Assembly: GCA_030653545.1 (NCBI GenBank)
Contig: JAURZE010000007.1
Coordinates: 62,001-126,000, forward strand
From: Nitrospira sp.
Lineage (GTDB): Bacteria > Nitrospirota > Nitrospiria > Nitrospirales > Nitrospiraceae
DNA: 64,000 bases
Direction of reading: 5' to 3'
Within the stretch, counting starts at the first letter, position 1. Each line of letters starts with the position of its first letter. Shown here piece by piece: positions 45,396 through 53,886 of the stretch. The notes under the pieces were generated by a model. The model was not told the origin of the DNA. It did no database searches and saw only the letters and a list, made by a program, of their open reading frames with translations. The position numbers and the translations under genes were made by a program.

Positions 45396-46370
45396 ATGTC
45401 AGACGTGAGCACCTTACAACCGACCCGAGGCCAGGATCTGTGGCTGACCGTCCTCCGCTGGTTCGACTCCTGGGCGGGGCTGGAATACATGAAAACAGAC
45501 GGCGTGCCGAAGATGGACTGGGTCCGCTGTTTCCCGTTGATCGCCGTCCACCTGATGTGCCTCGGGATTATCTGGGTCGGATGGAGCTGGACGGCTGTGG
45601 CGATCGCCGTGGCCTTTTACTTCCTCCGCATGTTCGCCATCACCGGCTGGTACCACCGTTATTTTTCACACCGGACGTTCAAAACCTCGCGCGCCGTGCA
45701 GTTTGCCTTTGCCCTGCTGGGAGGTTCTTGCGCCCAACGCGGCCCGCTCTGGTGGGCCGGCCATCATCGACATCACCATATCGCATCCGATACACCCGAT
45801 GACGTCCATTCTCCGCGTCACGGAGGATTTCTCTGGTCGCATATGGGGTGGTTCACGTCGCAAACGCACTTTGCGCCGCGCCTGAAAAACATTCAGGACT
45901 TCGCGAAATTCCCGGAACTTCGTTTCCTCGACCGATTTGACATCCTCATGCCGACCGTTGCGGGGTTCGGCATGTTCGGACTCGGGAAATTGCTCGAAGC
46001 CTATGCTCCGGGTCTCGGCACCAACGGTCCGCAAATGCTGATCTGGGGATTCTTCGTTTCAACCGTCGCCCTCATCCATGGCACCTGCACGATTAATTCA
46101 CTCTCCCACGTCTACGGCTCACAACGATACGTGACCGGCGACGACAGCCGGAACAATTTCATTCTCGCGCTCATTACGATGGGCGAAGGCTGGCACAATA
46201 ACCACCACTACTATCCCGCCTCAACGAGGCAGGGATTCTACTGGTGGGAAGTCGACATGACCTACTACTGCCTGAAGATGATGGAGAAAGTCGGGCTGGT
46301 GTGGGACATTCGCGATGTGCCGGACTACGTGCGGGAAGGGAAGAGCAAACAGGACACGCTCAACGCCTGA
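45396..46370 (+). CDS. Acyl-CoA / fatty acid desaturase
   Basis: This 324-residue membrane di-iron enzyme has the three histidine boxes HRYFSH (HX4H), GHHRHHH (HXXHH) and HNNHHYYP (HXXHH), at about residues 87, 124 and 267, and hydrophobic segments between. This matches delta-9 desaturases, which introduce a double bond into acyl chains with O2 and electrons. GGAGGTAGCGA precedes the ATG. It would adjust membrane fluidity. Confidence 0.93.
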   Translation: MSDVSTLQPTRGQDLWLTVLRWFDSWAGLEYMKTDGVPKMDWVRCFPLIAVHLMCLGIIWVGWSWTAVAIAVAFYFLRMFAITGWYHRYFSHRTFKTSRAVQFAFALLGGSCAQRGPLWWAGHHRHHHIASDTPDDVHSPRHGGFLWSHMGWFTSQTHFAPRLKNIQDFAKFPELRFLDRFDILMPTVAGFGMFGLGKLLEAYAPGLGTNGPQMLIWGFFVSTVALIHGTCTINSLSHVYGSQRYVTGDDSRNNFILALITMGEGWHNNHHYYPASTRQGFYWWEVDMTYYCLKMMEKVGLVWDIRDVPDYVREGKSKQDTLNA

Positions 46371-46392
46371 TTTGAGGGTGCGCCTTCTCCGC

Positions 46393-46860
46393 TTAGACCC
46401 AGTCGGATTCCTCCGGTGCGGACTTCGTTGTCACATGGCCGGCGAGCGAAGCTCGTATGCGCTGGCTCTGCGTATCAAGGGCTAACGCGGCATCCCCTTT
46501 TACCATCCACGCATCTTCCGGCTCCAGCTCGAAGCGGTAGTGATTCTTCCGCAGCGAAAACCACTCGATGTAGGGATGCGGCACCAGATTGGGATGCGGA
46601 TCGAAGGACATGAGATTCACGTCGCCGATCTGCGGGTTTTCCATGTCCCCGATGACCTGCCCGGCCACATCATCGTCCTCAAAGTGCCGGTTACGAAACT
46701 GAATCAGCTGCCCGGCAATCTCACCTTTAAAATTTCCACGTAAATAGACTTCGACCGGCCCGATCACGGCAAAGGTAATGCAGCCGACGACCGTCCCCTC
46801 GACCCGATTATCCAAAAATCCTTCCTGTACCCACCGGCCATTCCCGAATTTTTGCGCCAT
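46393..46860 (-). CDS. Hypothetical protein
   Basis: This 155-residue protein, MAQKFGNGRWVQEGFLDNR onward, is beta-rich and has no signal peptide. The central NRHFEDDDVAGQVIGDME and C-terminal YRFELEPEDAWMVKGDAA are notable acidic stretches. It is preceded by GAAAGGGTC and lies convergent with the desaturase gene, 22 bases away. I recognise no family. Confidence 0.7.
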   Translation of the reverse strand: MAQKFGNGRWVQEGFLDNRVEGTVVGCITFAVIGPVEVYLRGNFKGEIAGQLIQFRNRHFEDDDVAGQVIGDMENPQIGDVNLMSFDPHPNLVPHPYIEWFSLRKNHYRFELEPEDAWMVKGDAALALDTQSQRIRASLAGHVTTKSAPEESDWV

Positions 46861-46875
46861 GCTATGACCCTTTCA

Positions 46876-47745
46876 TTACGCTGCCGGTGAGGTTCGAAGC
46901 GGGCGATCGGCTTCAGCTACGGTTGCCCCCAGCGAACCAATAATTACCGCGATCAAAATCAATCCGCTCCCGAGCCACCCCAGCCAGTCGAGCGACTCCC
47001 CCAGAAAATACCACGCCAGCCAGGCCGCGTAGGCCGGCTCAAGGGAAAAAATAAGCGCCACCTGTTGCGCAGGGAGCAACTGCTGCGCCCACATCTGTAC
47101 GGCAAAGGCCAGCGTCGCCAAAACTCCGGTGACCCCAAGGCCGATCATCAACACCGTCGTGGGCTCAAACGCGCTTAACGTCGGATGCTCCCAGGCCATG
47201 GCCACCAACATGAGTCCGGACATGGCGACCAACTGCCAGACAAACAACGACGTCGCATCCAACTCTCGCGTGTACCGCTCCAGACACGCCATGTGGGCGG
47301 CAAATGCCAGGGCGCACCCGAGCGTGAGCAGGTCTCCGAGATTGACGATCGTAGTCGGCTTAACCAAACACCACAACCCGACGGTCGCGATCCCAGCCGC
47401 AACCCACGATCGCGGGCCGAAACGCCGCAAGATGAGCGGAACGAACACGACATAGAGCGTCGTGATAAAGGCAGAATTAGACGCCGTGGTGTATCCGAGC
47501 CCCACGGTTTGCAGCACATAGCCAAGAAAGAGCCATCCGGTCGCGATCGCGCTGGCTCGGAGGACCGCCCTGTCCATCGAGACCGGGCGAGCCATCAGAA
47601 CCAGGCATAGCCCCACGAGTGCCGCACCGAGGAGAAATCTCAAGAAAAGGAACGACAAGGGGGGAATTTGGTCAAGCGCCGCTTTCGTCGCAGGAAAGGT
47701 CGCTCCCCAAATGAGAGTGGTCAGAAGTAACGCAAATCGGGGCAT
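46876..47745 (-). CDS. EamA-family (DMT) transporter
   Basis: About 289 residues with ten membrane helices in two EamA halves. It begins FALLLTTLIWGATFPATKAAL, as in many RhaT/EamA exporters; the second half has LATLAFAVQMWAQQLLPAQQVALIF and FSLEPAYAAWLAWYFLGESL. The frame is open to 47820, but the family starts at ATG 47745. Substrate unknown; members move amino acids, nucleosides or drugs. Confidence 0.9.
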   Translation of the reverse strand: MPRFALLLTTLIWGATFPATKAALDQIPPLSFLFLRFLLGAALVGLCLVLMARPVSMDRAVLRASAIATGWLFLGYVLQTVGLGYTTASNSAFITTLYVVFVPLILRRFGPRSWVAAGIATVGLWCLVKPTTIVNLGDLLTLGCALAFAAHMACLERYTRELDATSLFVWQLVAMSGLMLVAMAWEHPTLSAFEPTTVLMIGLGVTGVLATLAFAVQMWAQQLLPAQQVALIFSLEPAYAAWLAWYFLGESLDWLGWLGSGLILIAVIIGSLGATVAEADRPLRTSPAA

Positions 47746-47755
47746 GGGATTGAAA

Positions 47756-47838
47756 GAGCACTGAGACTTGGGTGATGAGTGCTGGGCTTGAATCTCAGAG
47801 AATGACTCAGGACCGAGCACTCAGAACTCGGCACTGCC
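47756..47838. repeat. Word-repeat element upstream of the EamA gene
   Basis: Degenerate copies of GCACTGAG / GAGTGCTGGG run in one direction (47757-47795), and after a short middle part the inverse words GAGCACTCAGAACTCGGCAC run to 47838. It has the same inverted layout as the repeats at 19278 and 36232 but a different word. It abuts the end of the 47841 gene. Confidence 0.65.
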
Positions 47839-47840
47839 TC

Positions 47841-48053
47841 TTACGGTCGACACAACGCACAGCGCCGCTGCACGTTCGTCCCGGCCTGCTCCATGGCCCG
47901 AAGGGCTCGATCTTTATCGGGGTAATCGAACCACCCTCCCTCCCAAAAGTCACTGGAGAAGACATTCGCGGGAACTTCCGAGCAACGTTCTTTATGAAGT
48001 GTCACGCGATCAATGGAGCGGGCGATATGGACCCAATAAATCATGACGGCCAA
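47841..48053 (-). CDS. Small hypothetical protein with C-terminal Cys pair
   Basis: 70 residues, or 67 from a second ATG at 48044. The core reads SEVPANVFSSDFWEGGWFDYPDKDRALRAME-like, a small mixed fold, and the protein ends QRRCALCRP with a CxxC. No ribosome site is clear. The protein looks real because its composition and helix pattern are protein-like, but no family is recognised. Confidence 0.5.
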   Translation of the reverse strand: MAVMIYWVHIARSIDRVTLHKERCSEVPANVFSSDFWEGGWFDYPDKDRALRAMEQAGTNVQRRCALCRP

Positions 48054-48124
48054 TCTACACTGGAAAGGGAGTGCCGGACGGAATCACCGAGGCGTTGCTT
48101 CGATGACCCCGCCCGACAATCGAA

Positions 48125-48301
48125 TTACGGAACGAGAATCCACTCGTCTTTTTCGATCACGACCTTGACGCCGGTCTCCAACTTCTTCACATCGTCTTTG
48201 TCGAAGAGCCGCATATACCGTTCAATGCGATCCTCGTCATCAATGCGCTCTTCCTGCATCATCCCGTTGTTCCCTTTGTACTTTCTAATCAACACCGACA
48301 T
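48125..48301 (-). CDS. Small acidic hypothetical protein
   Basis: This 58-residue protein has a ribosome site CAGGAGGCTGTCG directly before ATG 48301. It holds a charged helical stretch (ERIDDEDRIERYMRLFDKDD) and a C-terminal LETGVKVVIEKDEWILVP. No family recognised. It lies 72 bases upstream of the 47841 gene and may be co-transcribed. Confidence 0.65.
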   Translation of the reverse strand: MSVLIRKYKGNNGMMQEERIDDEDRIERYMRLFDKDDVKKLETGVKVVIEKDEWILVP

Positions 48302-48465
48302 CGACAGCCTCCTGTGATTCACTCTGGCAGTTCAACTACTTGGTTGTGTACAATAAGATAAAGTTCGTCGGCCGGTCAAGGGCACCGGTGTGGTATTTGC
48401 CGGGATTCCTCCGTGTGTGAAATTCATCGACGGTGCGGATCTGCCAAGAGAAAGGGAACTCGATC

Positions 48466-48780
48466 ATGCCTGTGTATGAGTATCGGTGTGGGCAATGCTC
48501 AAAAGCATTCGAGGCCACGCAGTCCGTCCATGCGCGACCGGAAGATACCGAATGTCCGTTCTGCCAGGCCCAGGACGCCACGCGGCTCCTCTCCTCCTTT
48601 GCCTCAACCGTCAAAGGCGATCACAAACCGGGCTTCGCAGAAATGAAGGCCGGCTCGATGCTCAACGAGCGCATGGACCGATTCGCCAAACTCCCCCCCT
48701 TGAACGCCAAGCGCAACGTTCCCCAGCCCAATGCCGCGTCGACCTCCGATTCCGGATCGGGCCCAGGGGCAGACTCCTAG
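48466..48780 (+). CDS. FmdB-family zinc-ribbon protein
   Basis: This 104-residue protein starts MPVYEYRCGQCSKAFE and has a second pair in ECPFCQAQDATRLLSSFAS, so the four cysteines form the FmdB/CxxC zinc ribbon. The tail is Ser/Pro-rich and disordered. AAAGGGAACTCGATC precedes the ATG. These proteins are common regulators or assembly factors of unknown target. Confidence 0.88.
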   Translation: MPVYEYRCGQCSKAFEATQSVHARPEDTECPFCQAQDATRLLSSFASTVKGDHKPGFAEMKAGSMLNERMDRFAKLPPLNAKRNVPQPNAASTSDSGSGPGADS

Positions 48781-48842
48781 CACATGACCACCAGGTGGCA
48801 CTCATATCGACTCAGTCACGTCTCGACCACAAGGGAGCTGGC

Positions 48843-49664
48843 ATGATCGTCAGACTGCTGTGTGCCTGCTGGGTAAGCGTCGTAGCTCTCGTGGGCTTCT
48901 CTTCCCTTGCCCATGCAGAAGTGGCGGGAAGCCTGGTGATCGCGGGCAACGGGCCGGAGAACACCACCATTGAAGCACTGGCGCACGCCTTTGAGAAAGC
49001 GAACCCCCGGGCCTACGTCGATCTCCTGTGGGAAGACAACTCCAAGCCAGTCGACATGGTGAAGTCCGGACAGGCCCATATCGCGATCACAGGATCGGAG
49101 GATCCAACCCTGGCCGGCAAACAGATTGGATGGGACGGGATCGGCATCCTCGTCCACCTCTCCAATTTCACCAAGGAAATCACCAAGCAGCAGGTCGCTG
49201 AGCTCTTTTCGGGGAAATTCACGACCTGGGCAGACGTCGGCGGGCCGGACACGCGAATCCTCCTGATCGACCGCCCGCGCAATCAGAATATCCGCGAGGC
49301 ATTTGAGTCACAACTAGGCATTGCAGGAAAGATCCCGGAGACAGCCAAAATCATCGGCCATGATGATAAAGCTGTGAAGACGGTGGTCGGCACACTCCCG
49401 CCGCTCTCCGCCGTCACCTATATTTCACTGAGTACCGGCCTCTCAGTCGTCTCTACGGGAGTTGCCGTGCGCCTGCTCCCGGTCGATAAGATCGAGCCGG
49501 AAGCGCCGACCGTCAAAGACGGCCGCTACCCGCTGCGCCGGCCGATCATGCTGCTCTCCAAGAAAGAGGCGAATCCTCTCGTCGAAGCATTCGCGCAGTT
49601 TGCACTGTCCGCTGCCGGGCAAGCCATCATTGCCGAAACCTATGTGCCGATGCCGAGTCACTAG
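48843..49664 (+). CDS. Periplasmic phosphate-binding-protein-like (PBP) protein
   Basis: This 273-residue protein has a signal peptide (CWVSVVALVGFSSLAHAE) and a PstS-like two-lobed fold: GSLVIAGNGPENTTIEALAHAF, HIAITGSEDPTLAGKQIGW, IGILVHLSNFTKEITKQQVAEL, FSGKFTTWADVGGPDTRI and a C-terminal YPLRRPIMLLSKKEAN. Similar single proteins without a transporter act in phosphate or oxyanion binding. CAAGGGAGCTGGC precedes the ATG. No pst transporter genes are nearby. Confidence 0.85.
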   Translation: MIVRLLCACWVSVVALVGFSSLAHAEVAGSLVIAGNGPENTTIEALAHAFEKANPRAYVDLLWEDNSKPVDMVKSGQAHIAITGSEDPTLAGKQIGWDGIGILVHLSNFTKEITKQQVAELFSGKFTTWADVGGPDTRILLIDRPRNQNIREAFESQLGIAGKIPETAKIIGHDDKAVKTVVGTLPPLSAVTYISLSTGLSVVSTGVAVRLLPVDKIEPEAPTVKDGRYPLRRPIMLLSKKEANPLVEAFAQFALSAAGQAIIAETYVPMPSH

Positions 49665-49764
49665 CAGGCTGCGGAAAACCCGGTTGATACCACAGATGCG
49701 CCAAGATTTTTCAGTGTGGGGCCAAGTCCAGAACCACCGCAGGATGCTTAAAAAGGAGGTCCAT

Positions 49765-50229
49765 ATGCAGTCCCGTTCTTTATTCGTTCTCTTCATGCTC
49801 TTTGGACCGCTCGTTATCCTTCCGCTCTCGTCCCCCCAAGCCGCAGCGGAAGACAATAACGGAGCCTTTGTCGATGGCGCGGGATTTACGCTGTACGGCA
49901 CGGAATCCATTAAGGGGTCGGGCTCCGATAAAGTAGAGCAAGATCCGATCTGCGATCGGAGCAAGCGCCCGAAAATCTTCAAGGTCCAGCCGGACGAAGC
50001 GAAACCCGGCCAGAAAGTCACGATCACGGGCGAGAATTTCGGCAGCAAAGAATGTTTCCGCGGCGTGGCCTTCAGCGCAGCCGGGCCGACCAAGATCGAC
50101 TACACCTTCGTCAACGACACGACTATCGAAGCCACGGTACCCGATGTGAAAGCGGGTATGTCGTTCATCGACGTCGTCGCCGGCGGCGGCAACGCCCGGT
50201 CCAAAGGATTCTTAGTCCAGGCCAAGTAA
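49765..50229 (+). CDS. Secreted IPT/TIG-domain protein
   Basis: This 154-residue protein has a signal peptide (VLFMLFGPLVILPLSSPQAAAE) and one Ig-like IPT/TIG domain: PKIFKVQPDEAKPGQKVTIT, GENFGSKECFRGVAF, IEATVPDVKAGMSFIDVV. The preceding AAAAGGAGGTCCAT is an excellent ribosome site. TIG domains mostly mediate surface binding. It follows the PBP gene by 100 bases. Confidence 0.85.
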   Translation: MQSRSLFVLFMLFGPLVILPLSSPQAAAEDNNGAFVDGAGFTLYGTESIKGSGSDKVEQDPICDRSKRPKIFKVQPDEAKPGQKVTITGENFGSKECFRGVAFSAAGPTKIDYTFVNDTTIEATVPDVKAGMSFIDVVAGGGNARSKGFLVQAK

Positions 50230-50248
50230 CCCGTTCAGGACGATTTCC

Positions 50249-50281
50249 ATTCGGGGAGAGAGAGAAAACCTCTCCCCGAAT
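50249..50281 (+). terminator. Hairpin terminator after the IPT/TIG gene
   Basis: A perfect 12-bp stem, ATTCGGGGAGAG with CTCTCCCCGAAT, has a nine-base loop. It starts 20 bases after the stop codon. No long T-run follows, so it may stop transcription only partly. Confidence 0.6.
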
Positions 50282-50412
50282 AGCCCTGATTCCATCTCCT
50301 CTACCCGCCCCCAATCCCTCGACAGGACTTTTGACTCTATGCTAGGTTACGCGCTCCCTTGCGCCGGATTTGGCCGTGTGCGGGGTCTGCTGTGAGTCAG
50401 GTCGATGCTCGT

Positions 50413-51831
50413 ATGTTTAAGAAAATTCTAGTCGCGAATCGCGGCGAAATCGCCATGCGTATCATCCGCGCCTGCCGCGAGCTGAATATTGCTACGGCCG
50501 CCATCTATTCAGAAGCCGATTCGACCGGCATCTACGTCAAAAAAGCCGATGAAGCCTACCTGGTCGGTCCCGGCCCCGTGAAGGGCTTCCTCGACAAGCA
50601 ACAGATCGTCGATCTGGCTCTCAGGATCGGAGCGGATGCCATCCATCCCGGATACGGCTTTCTTTCTGAAAACGCGGAGTTTGCCGAGCTGTGCCAGGCG
50701 TCGGGAATCACCTTCATCGGTCCCTCCCCCTCCGCCATCAACGCGATGGGCAGCAAGATCAAAGCCCGCGACCTCGCAAAAGAAATCGGCGTTCCGGTCG
50801 TCCCTGGTACCGAAGGCGGCGTCACGGATATCAAAGAGGCCCTGGCCTTCGCCAAAGAAGCCGGCTATCCGGTCATGATCAAAGCCAGCGCCGGCGGCGG
50901 CGGACGCGGACTCCGCGTCGTCCGGACAGATGCCGAGCTGCGTGAAAATATGGAAGTGGCCTCCCGCGAGGCATTGGCCGCTTTCGGCGACGGCGCTGTC
51001 TTCATCGAAAAATACGTCGAGCGCCCCCATCACATCGAATTCCAGATCCTCGCGGACAAACACGGCAATACCATTCATCTGGGCGAACGGGACTGCTCCA
51101 TCCAACGCCGCCATCAGAAGCTGATTGAAATCGCGCCGTCGCTGATCCTGACCCCGCGCCTGCGAGCCGAGATGGGCGCCTCCGCCATCCAGATCGCGAA
51201 AGCCGTTTCCTACGACAACGCCGGCACCGTCGAGTTCCTGCTCGATCAAGACGGCCGGTACTACTTCATGGAGATGAACCCGCGCATTCAGGTCGAGCAT
51301 ACGGTGACCGAACAGATCACCGCCATCGACATCGTGCGCAATCAGATCTCGATCGCCGCCGGGAAGCCGTTGGAGATTCAGCAGTCCGACGTCACGTTGC
51401 AGGGTTTCTCCATTCAGTGCCGCATCAACGCCGAAGACCCGCGCAATAACTTCCGGCCCTGCACCGGCACCATTACCGCCTATCTGTCGCCCGGCGGCAT
51501 CGGCGTCCGCATCGACGGCGCCGTGTATAAGGACTACACCGTTTCGCCCTACTACGACGCGCTGCTGGCGAAGTTGACCGTCCGCGGACGGACGTGGGAA
51601 GAAACCGTGAGCCGTATGCGCCGGTCCCTGGAAGAATATGTGCTGCGAGGCGTCAAGACCACCATCCCCTTTATGAAGGCGATTATGCAGGATCAGGACT
51701 TCCGGGCCGGACGGTTCGATACCTCCTATCTTGATACGCATCCGGACCTCTTCAACTACGACGACGTGGAACAGCCGGAAGACCTGGTTCTGGCCATCGC
51801 TGCGGCTATCGCCGCCTACGAAGGCCTCTAG
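50413..51831 (+). CDS. Pyruvate carboxylase biotin-carboxylase subunit (PycA / AccC type)
   Basis: This 472-residue protein begins MFKKILVANRGEIAMRI and has the ATP-grasp motifs KASAGGGGRGLRVV, EKYVERPHHIEFQILAD, HLGERDCSIQRRHQKLIE, and FMEMNPRIQVEHTVTEQI. It carboxylates biotin with bicarbonate and ATP. The next gene encodes the transferase subunit with biotin, so a two-subunit pyruvate carboxylase supplying oxaloacetate to the carbon cycle is likely, rather than acetyl-CoA carboxylase. An extension upstream of the ATG is open but unsupported. Confidence 0.92.
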   Translation: MFKKILVANRGEIAMRIIRACRELNIATAAIYSEADSTGIYVKKADEAYLVGPGPVKGFLDKQQIVDLALRIGADAIHPGYGFLSENAEFAELCQASGITFIGPSPSAINAMGSKIKARDLAKEIGVPVVPGTEGGVTDIKEALAFAKEAGYPVMIKASAGGGGRGLRVVRTDAELRENMEVASREALAAFGDGAVFIEKYVERPHHIEFQILADKHGNTIHLGERDCSIQRRHQKLIEIAPSLILTPRLRAEMGASAIQIAKAVSYDNAGTVEFLLDQDGRYYFMEMNPRIQVEHTVTEQITAIDIVRNQISIAAGKPLEIQQSDVTLQGFSIQCRINAEDPRNNFRPCTGTITAYLSPGGIGVRIDGAVYKDYTVSPYYDALLAKLTVRGRTWEETVSRMRRSLEEYVLRGVKTTIPFMKAIMQDQDFRAGRFDTSYLDTHPDLFNYDDVEQPEDLVLAIAAAIAAYEGL

Positions 51832-51894
51832 CCGGGTTGGCCGAAACCACCTGACAACACACGCACCACACCTATTTAAGGGCACGCAACGACG

Positions 51895-53853
51895 ATGGCG
51901 GCACGAAAACCAGCAAAGTCAAAGAAAGCAGTGATCAATAAACCCGCTCGCGGACCGGTCGTGCGCACCTCGCGGACGAAGACAGCCAAACCGGCCGAGG
52001 TTCAACTTCAGCCCTCCCCCGGACACAAGGTCCTGATCACCGATGTCGCCCTGCGCGACGGGCATCAATCCCTCCTCGCCACGCGCATGCGCACCGAAGA
52101 CATGCTGCCGATCGCGCAAAAGCTGGACGCCGTCGGCTATTGGTCGCTCGAAGTGTGGGGCGGCGCCACGTTCGATACCTGTTTGCGCTTCTTGAAAGAA
52201 GATCCCTGGGAACGGCTTCGCGCGCTCCGTGCCGCTATGCCCAATACCCGATTGCAGATGTTACTGCGGGGGCAGAACCTCGTCGGCTACCGGCATTATG
52301 CCGACGACGTCCTGGAGCGGTTCATCGAGCGATCCGCAGCTAACGGCATCGACGTCTTCCGCATCTTCGACGCCCTGAACGACGTCCGCAACATGGACCG
52401 CGCCATTCGGGAGGTCAAAGCCTGCGGCAAGCACGTCGAAGCGGCCATTTCATACACCGTCAGCCCGGTCCACACCGTCGACCGGTTCGTGAGCATGGCC
52501 AAACAGCTGGAAGATCTCGGCACCGATACGCTGTGCGTCAAAGACATGGCCGGCCTGCTGGAGCCGATGGAGGCCTATCACCTCATCAAGCGCCTGAAGA
52601 GCGCCGTGAAGGTCCCGATTCATTTGCACTCCCACTACACCTCCGGCATGTCCTCCATGTCCGCCCTCATGGCGATCCTCGGCGGGCTCGATATGCTCGA
52701 CACCGCCATGTCTCCGCTCGCCGGCGGAACGTCGCACCCGGCGACTGAAACGCTCGTCGCAGCATTGAAGAACACGCCCTACGACACCGGGCTGGACCTG
52801 GCCACCTTCCTGCCGATCACCGAACATTTCCGGACCGTGCGCCGCAAGTATCGCCAGTTCGAAAGCGATTTCACCGGGGTCGATGCCGAAATCCTGACGT
52901 CGCAGATTCCCGGCGGCATGCTGTCGAACCTGGCGGCACAATTGACGGAACAGGATGCGCTGGATCGCATGAAGGAAGTGCTCGATGAAGTCCCGCGCGT
53001 CAGGAAAGACATGGGCTATCCGCCGCTGGTCACGCCGACCAGCCAAATCGTCGGCACGCAAGCCACGCTGAACGTGCTGACCGGCGAGCGCTACAAAGTC
53101 ATCACGACCGAAACGAAGAATTATTTTCTCGGACTCTATGGCCGCGCTCCTGGACAGGTCGATCGTGACATCCAGACCCGGGCCATCGGCGATGAAGAGC
53201 CCATCAAGACCAGGCCCGCCGACCGGCTGGAGCCCGAATTGGAAGCCAGCAAGAAAGAGATGCCGGCCTCGGCCGAGTCGGTGGAAGATCAGCTCTCGTT
53301 CGTGCTCTTCCCCGCCATCGCGCGTGACTTCTTTGAGGCCCGGGAAAAGGGCGAGCTGGCTCCGGAACCGCTGGAGACAACACAGGCCAAAGGTCCCGCC
53401 GTGGCCGGCGAGCTGCATCTGGCTCCGGTTGAATTCAACGTGACCGTCCACGGCGAAAGTTACCATGTGAAACTCTCCGGCTCAGGCCGCAAGGTGGACG
53501 GACGGAAGCCCTACTACATCCGCGTGAATGACAAGCTGGAAGAAGTGTCGCTGGAGCCGATCCAGGAAGTGCTCGCCGGCGTCCCGGAGGCGCCAGACAC
53601 CGGCACAGGCGCGAAACCCAAGCGCCCGCGCCCGTCCAAACCAGGCGATGTCGCGCCACCGATGCCGGGCCGTGTCGTAAAAATCCTGGTCGCGAAAGAC
53701 GATCGCGTGAAAACCGGCGACCCGCTCCTGATCATCGAGGCCATGAAAATGGAGAGCCGGGTTCCCGCCCCGATCGACGGCAAAGTATCGGCCATCCTCG
53801 CGGCGGAAGGCGACAACGTCAAGACCGACGAGACCGTCATCCAGTTGGAATAA
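51895..53853 (+). CDS. Pyruvate carboxylase carboxyltransferase/biotin subunit (PycB / OadA type)
   Basis: This 652-residue protein has a basic Lys/Pro-rich leader of about 40 residues absent from most relatives, then the HMGL-like carboxyltransferase: ITDVALRDGHQSLLATRMRT, VWGGATFDTCLRFLKEDPWE, HLHSHYTSGMSS, SPLAGGTSHPATETLV. A conserved linker domain follows, then the biotinyl domain with EAMKMESRVPAPIDG, where the lysine carries biotin. With the preceding gene it forms pyruvate carboxylase; the sodium-pump oxaloacetate decarboxylase beta/gamma subunits are not adjacent, so decarboxylase is less likely. Confidence 0.93.
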   Translation: MAARKPAKSKKAVINKPARGPVVRTSRTKTAKPAEVQLQPSPGHKVLITDVALRDGHQSLLATRMRTEDMLPIAQKLDAVGYWSLEVWGGATFDTCLRFLKEDPWERLRALRAAMPNTRLQMLLRGQNLVGYRHYADDVLERFIERSAANGIDVFRIFDALNDVRNMDRAIREVKACGKHVEAAISYTVSPVHTVDRFVSMAKQLEDLGTDTLCVKDMAGLLEPMEAYHLIKRLKSAVKVPIHLHSHYTSGMSSMSALMAILGGLDMLDTAMSPLAGGTSHPATETLVAALKNTPYDTGLDLATFLPITEHFRTVRRKYRQFESDFTGVDAEILTSQIPGGMLSNLAAQLTEQDALDRMKEVLDEVPRVRKDMGYPPLVTPTSQIVGTQATLNVLTGERYKVITTETKNYFLGLYGRAPGQVDRDIQTRAIGDEEPIKTRPADRLEPELEASKKEMPASAESVEDQLSFVLFPAIARDFFEAREKGELAPEPLETTQAKGPAVAGELHLAPVEFNVTVHGESYHVKLSGSGRKVDGRKPYYIRVNDKLEEVSLEPIQEVLAGVPEAPDTGTGAKPKRPRPSKPGDVAPPMPGRVVKILVAKDDRVKTGDPLLIIEAMKMESRVPAPIDGKVSAILAAEGDNVKTDETVIQLE

Positions 53854-53886
53854 ATCGACCGGCGCCACCCACGTCCGGGGTTGTCT

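Noticed and set aside
49662-49764. Sequence resembling a GCAGGCTG-type dispersed element after the PBP gene
   Set aside because: Only one short stretch here, no second copy in the window, so repeat status cannot be supported.
50509-51885. Long open frame on the minus strand opposite pycA (458 codons)
   Set aside because: It mirrors the conserved ATP-grasp sequence on the plus strand, has low-complexity Gly/Asp composition and no motifs; it is a by-product of GC-rich codon use.
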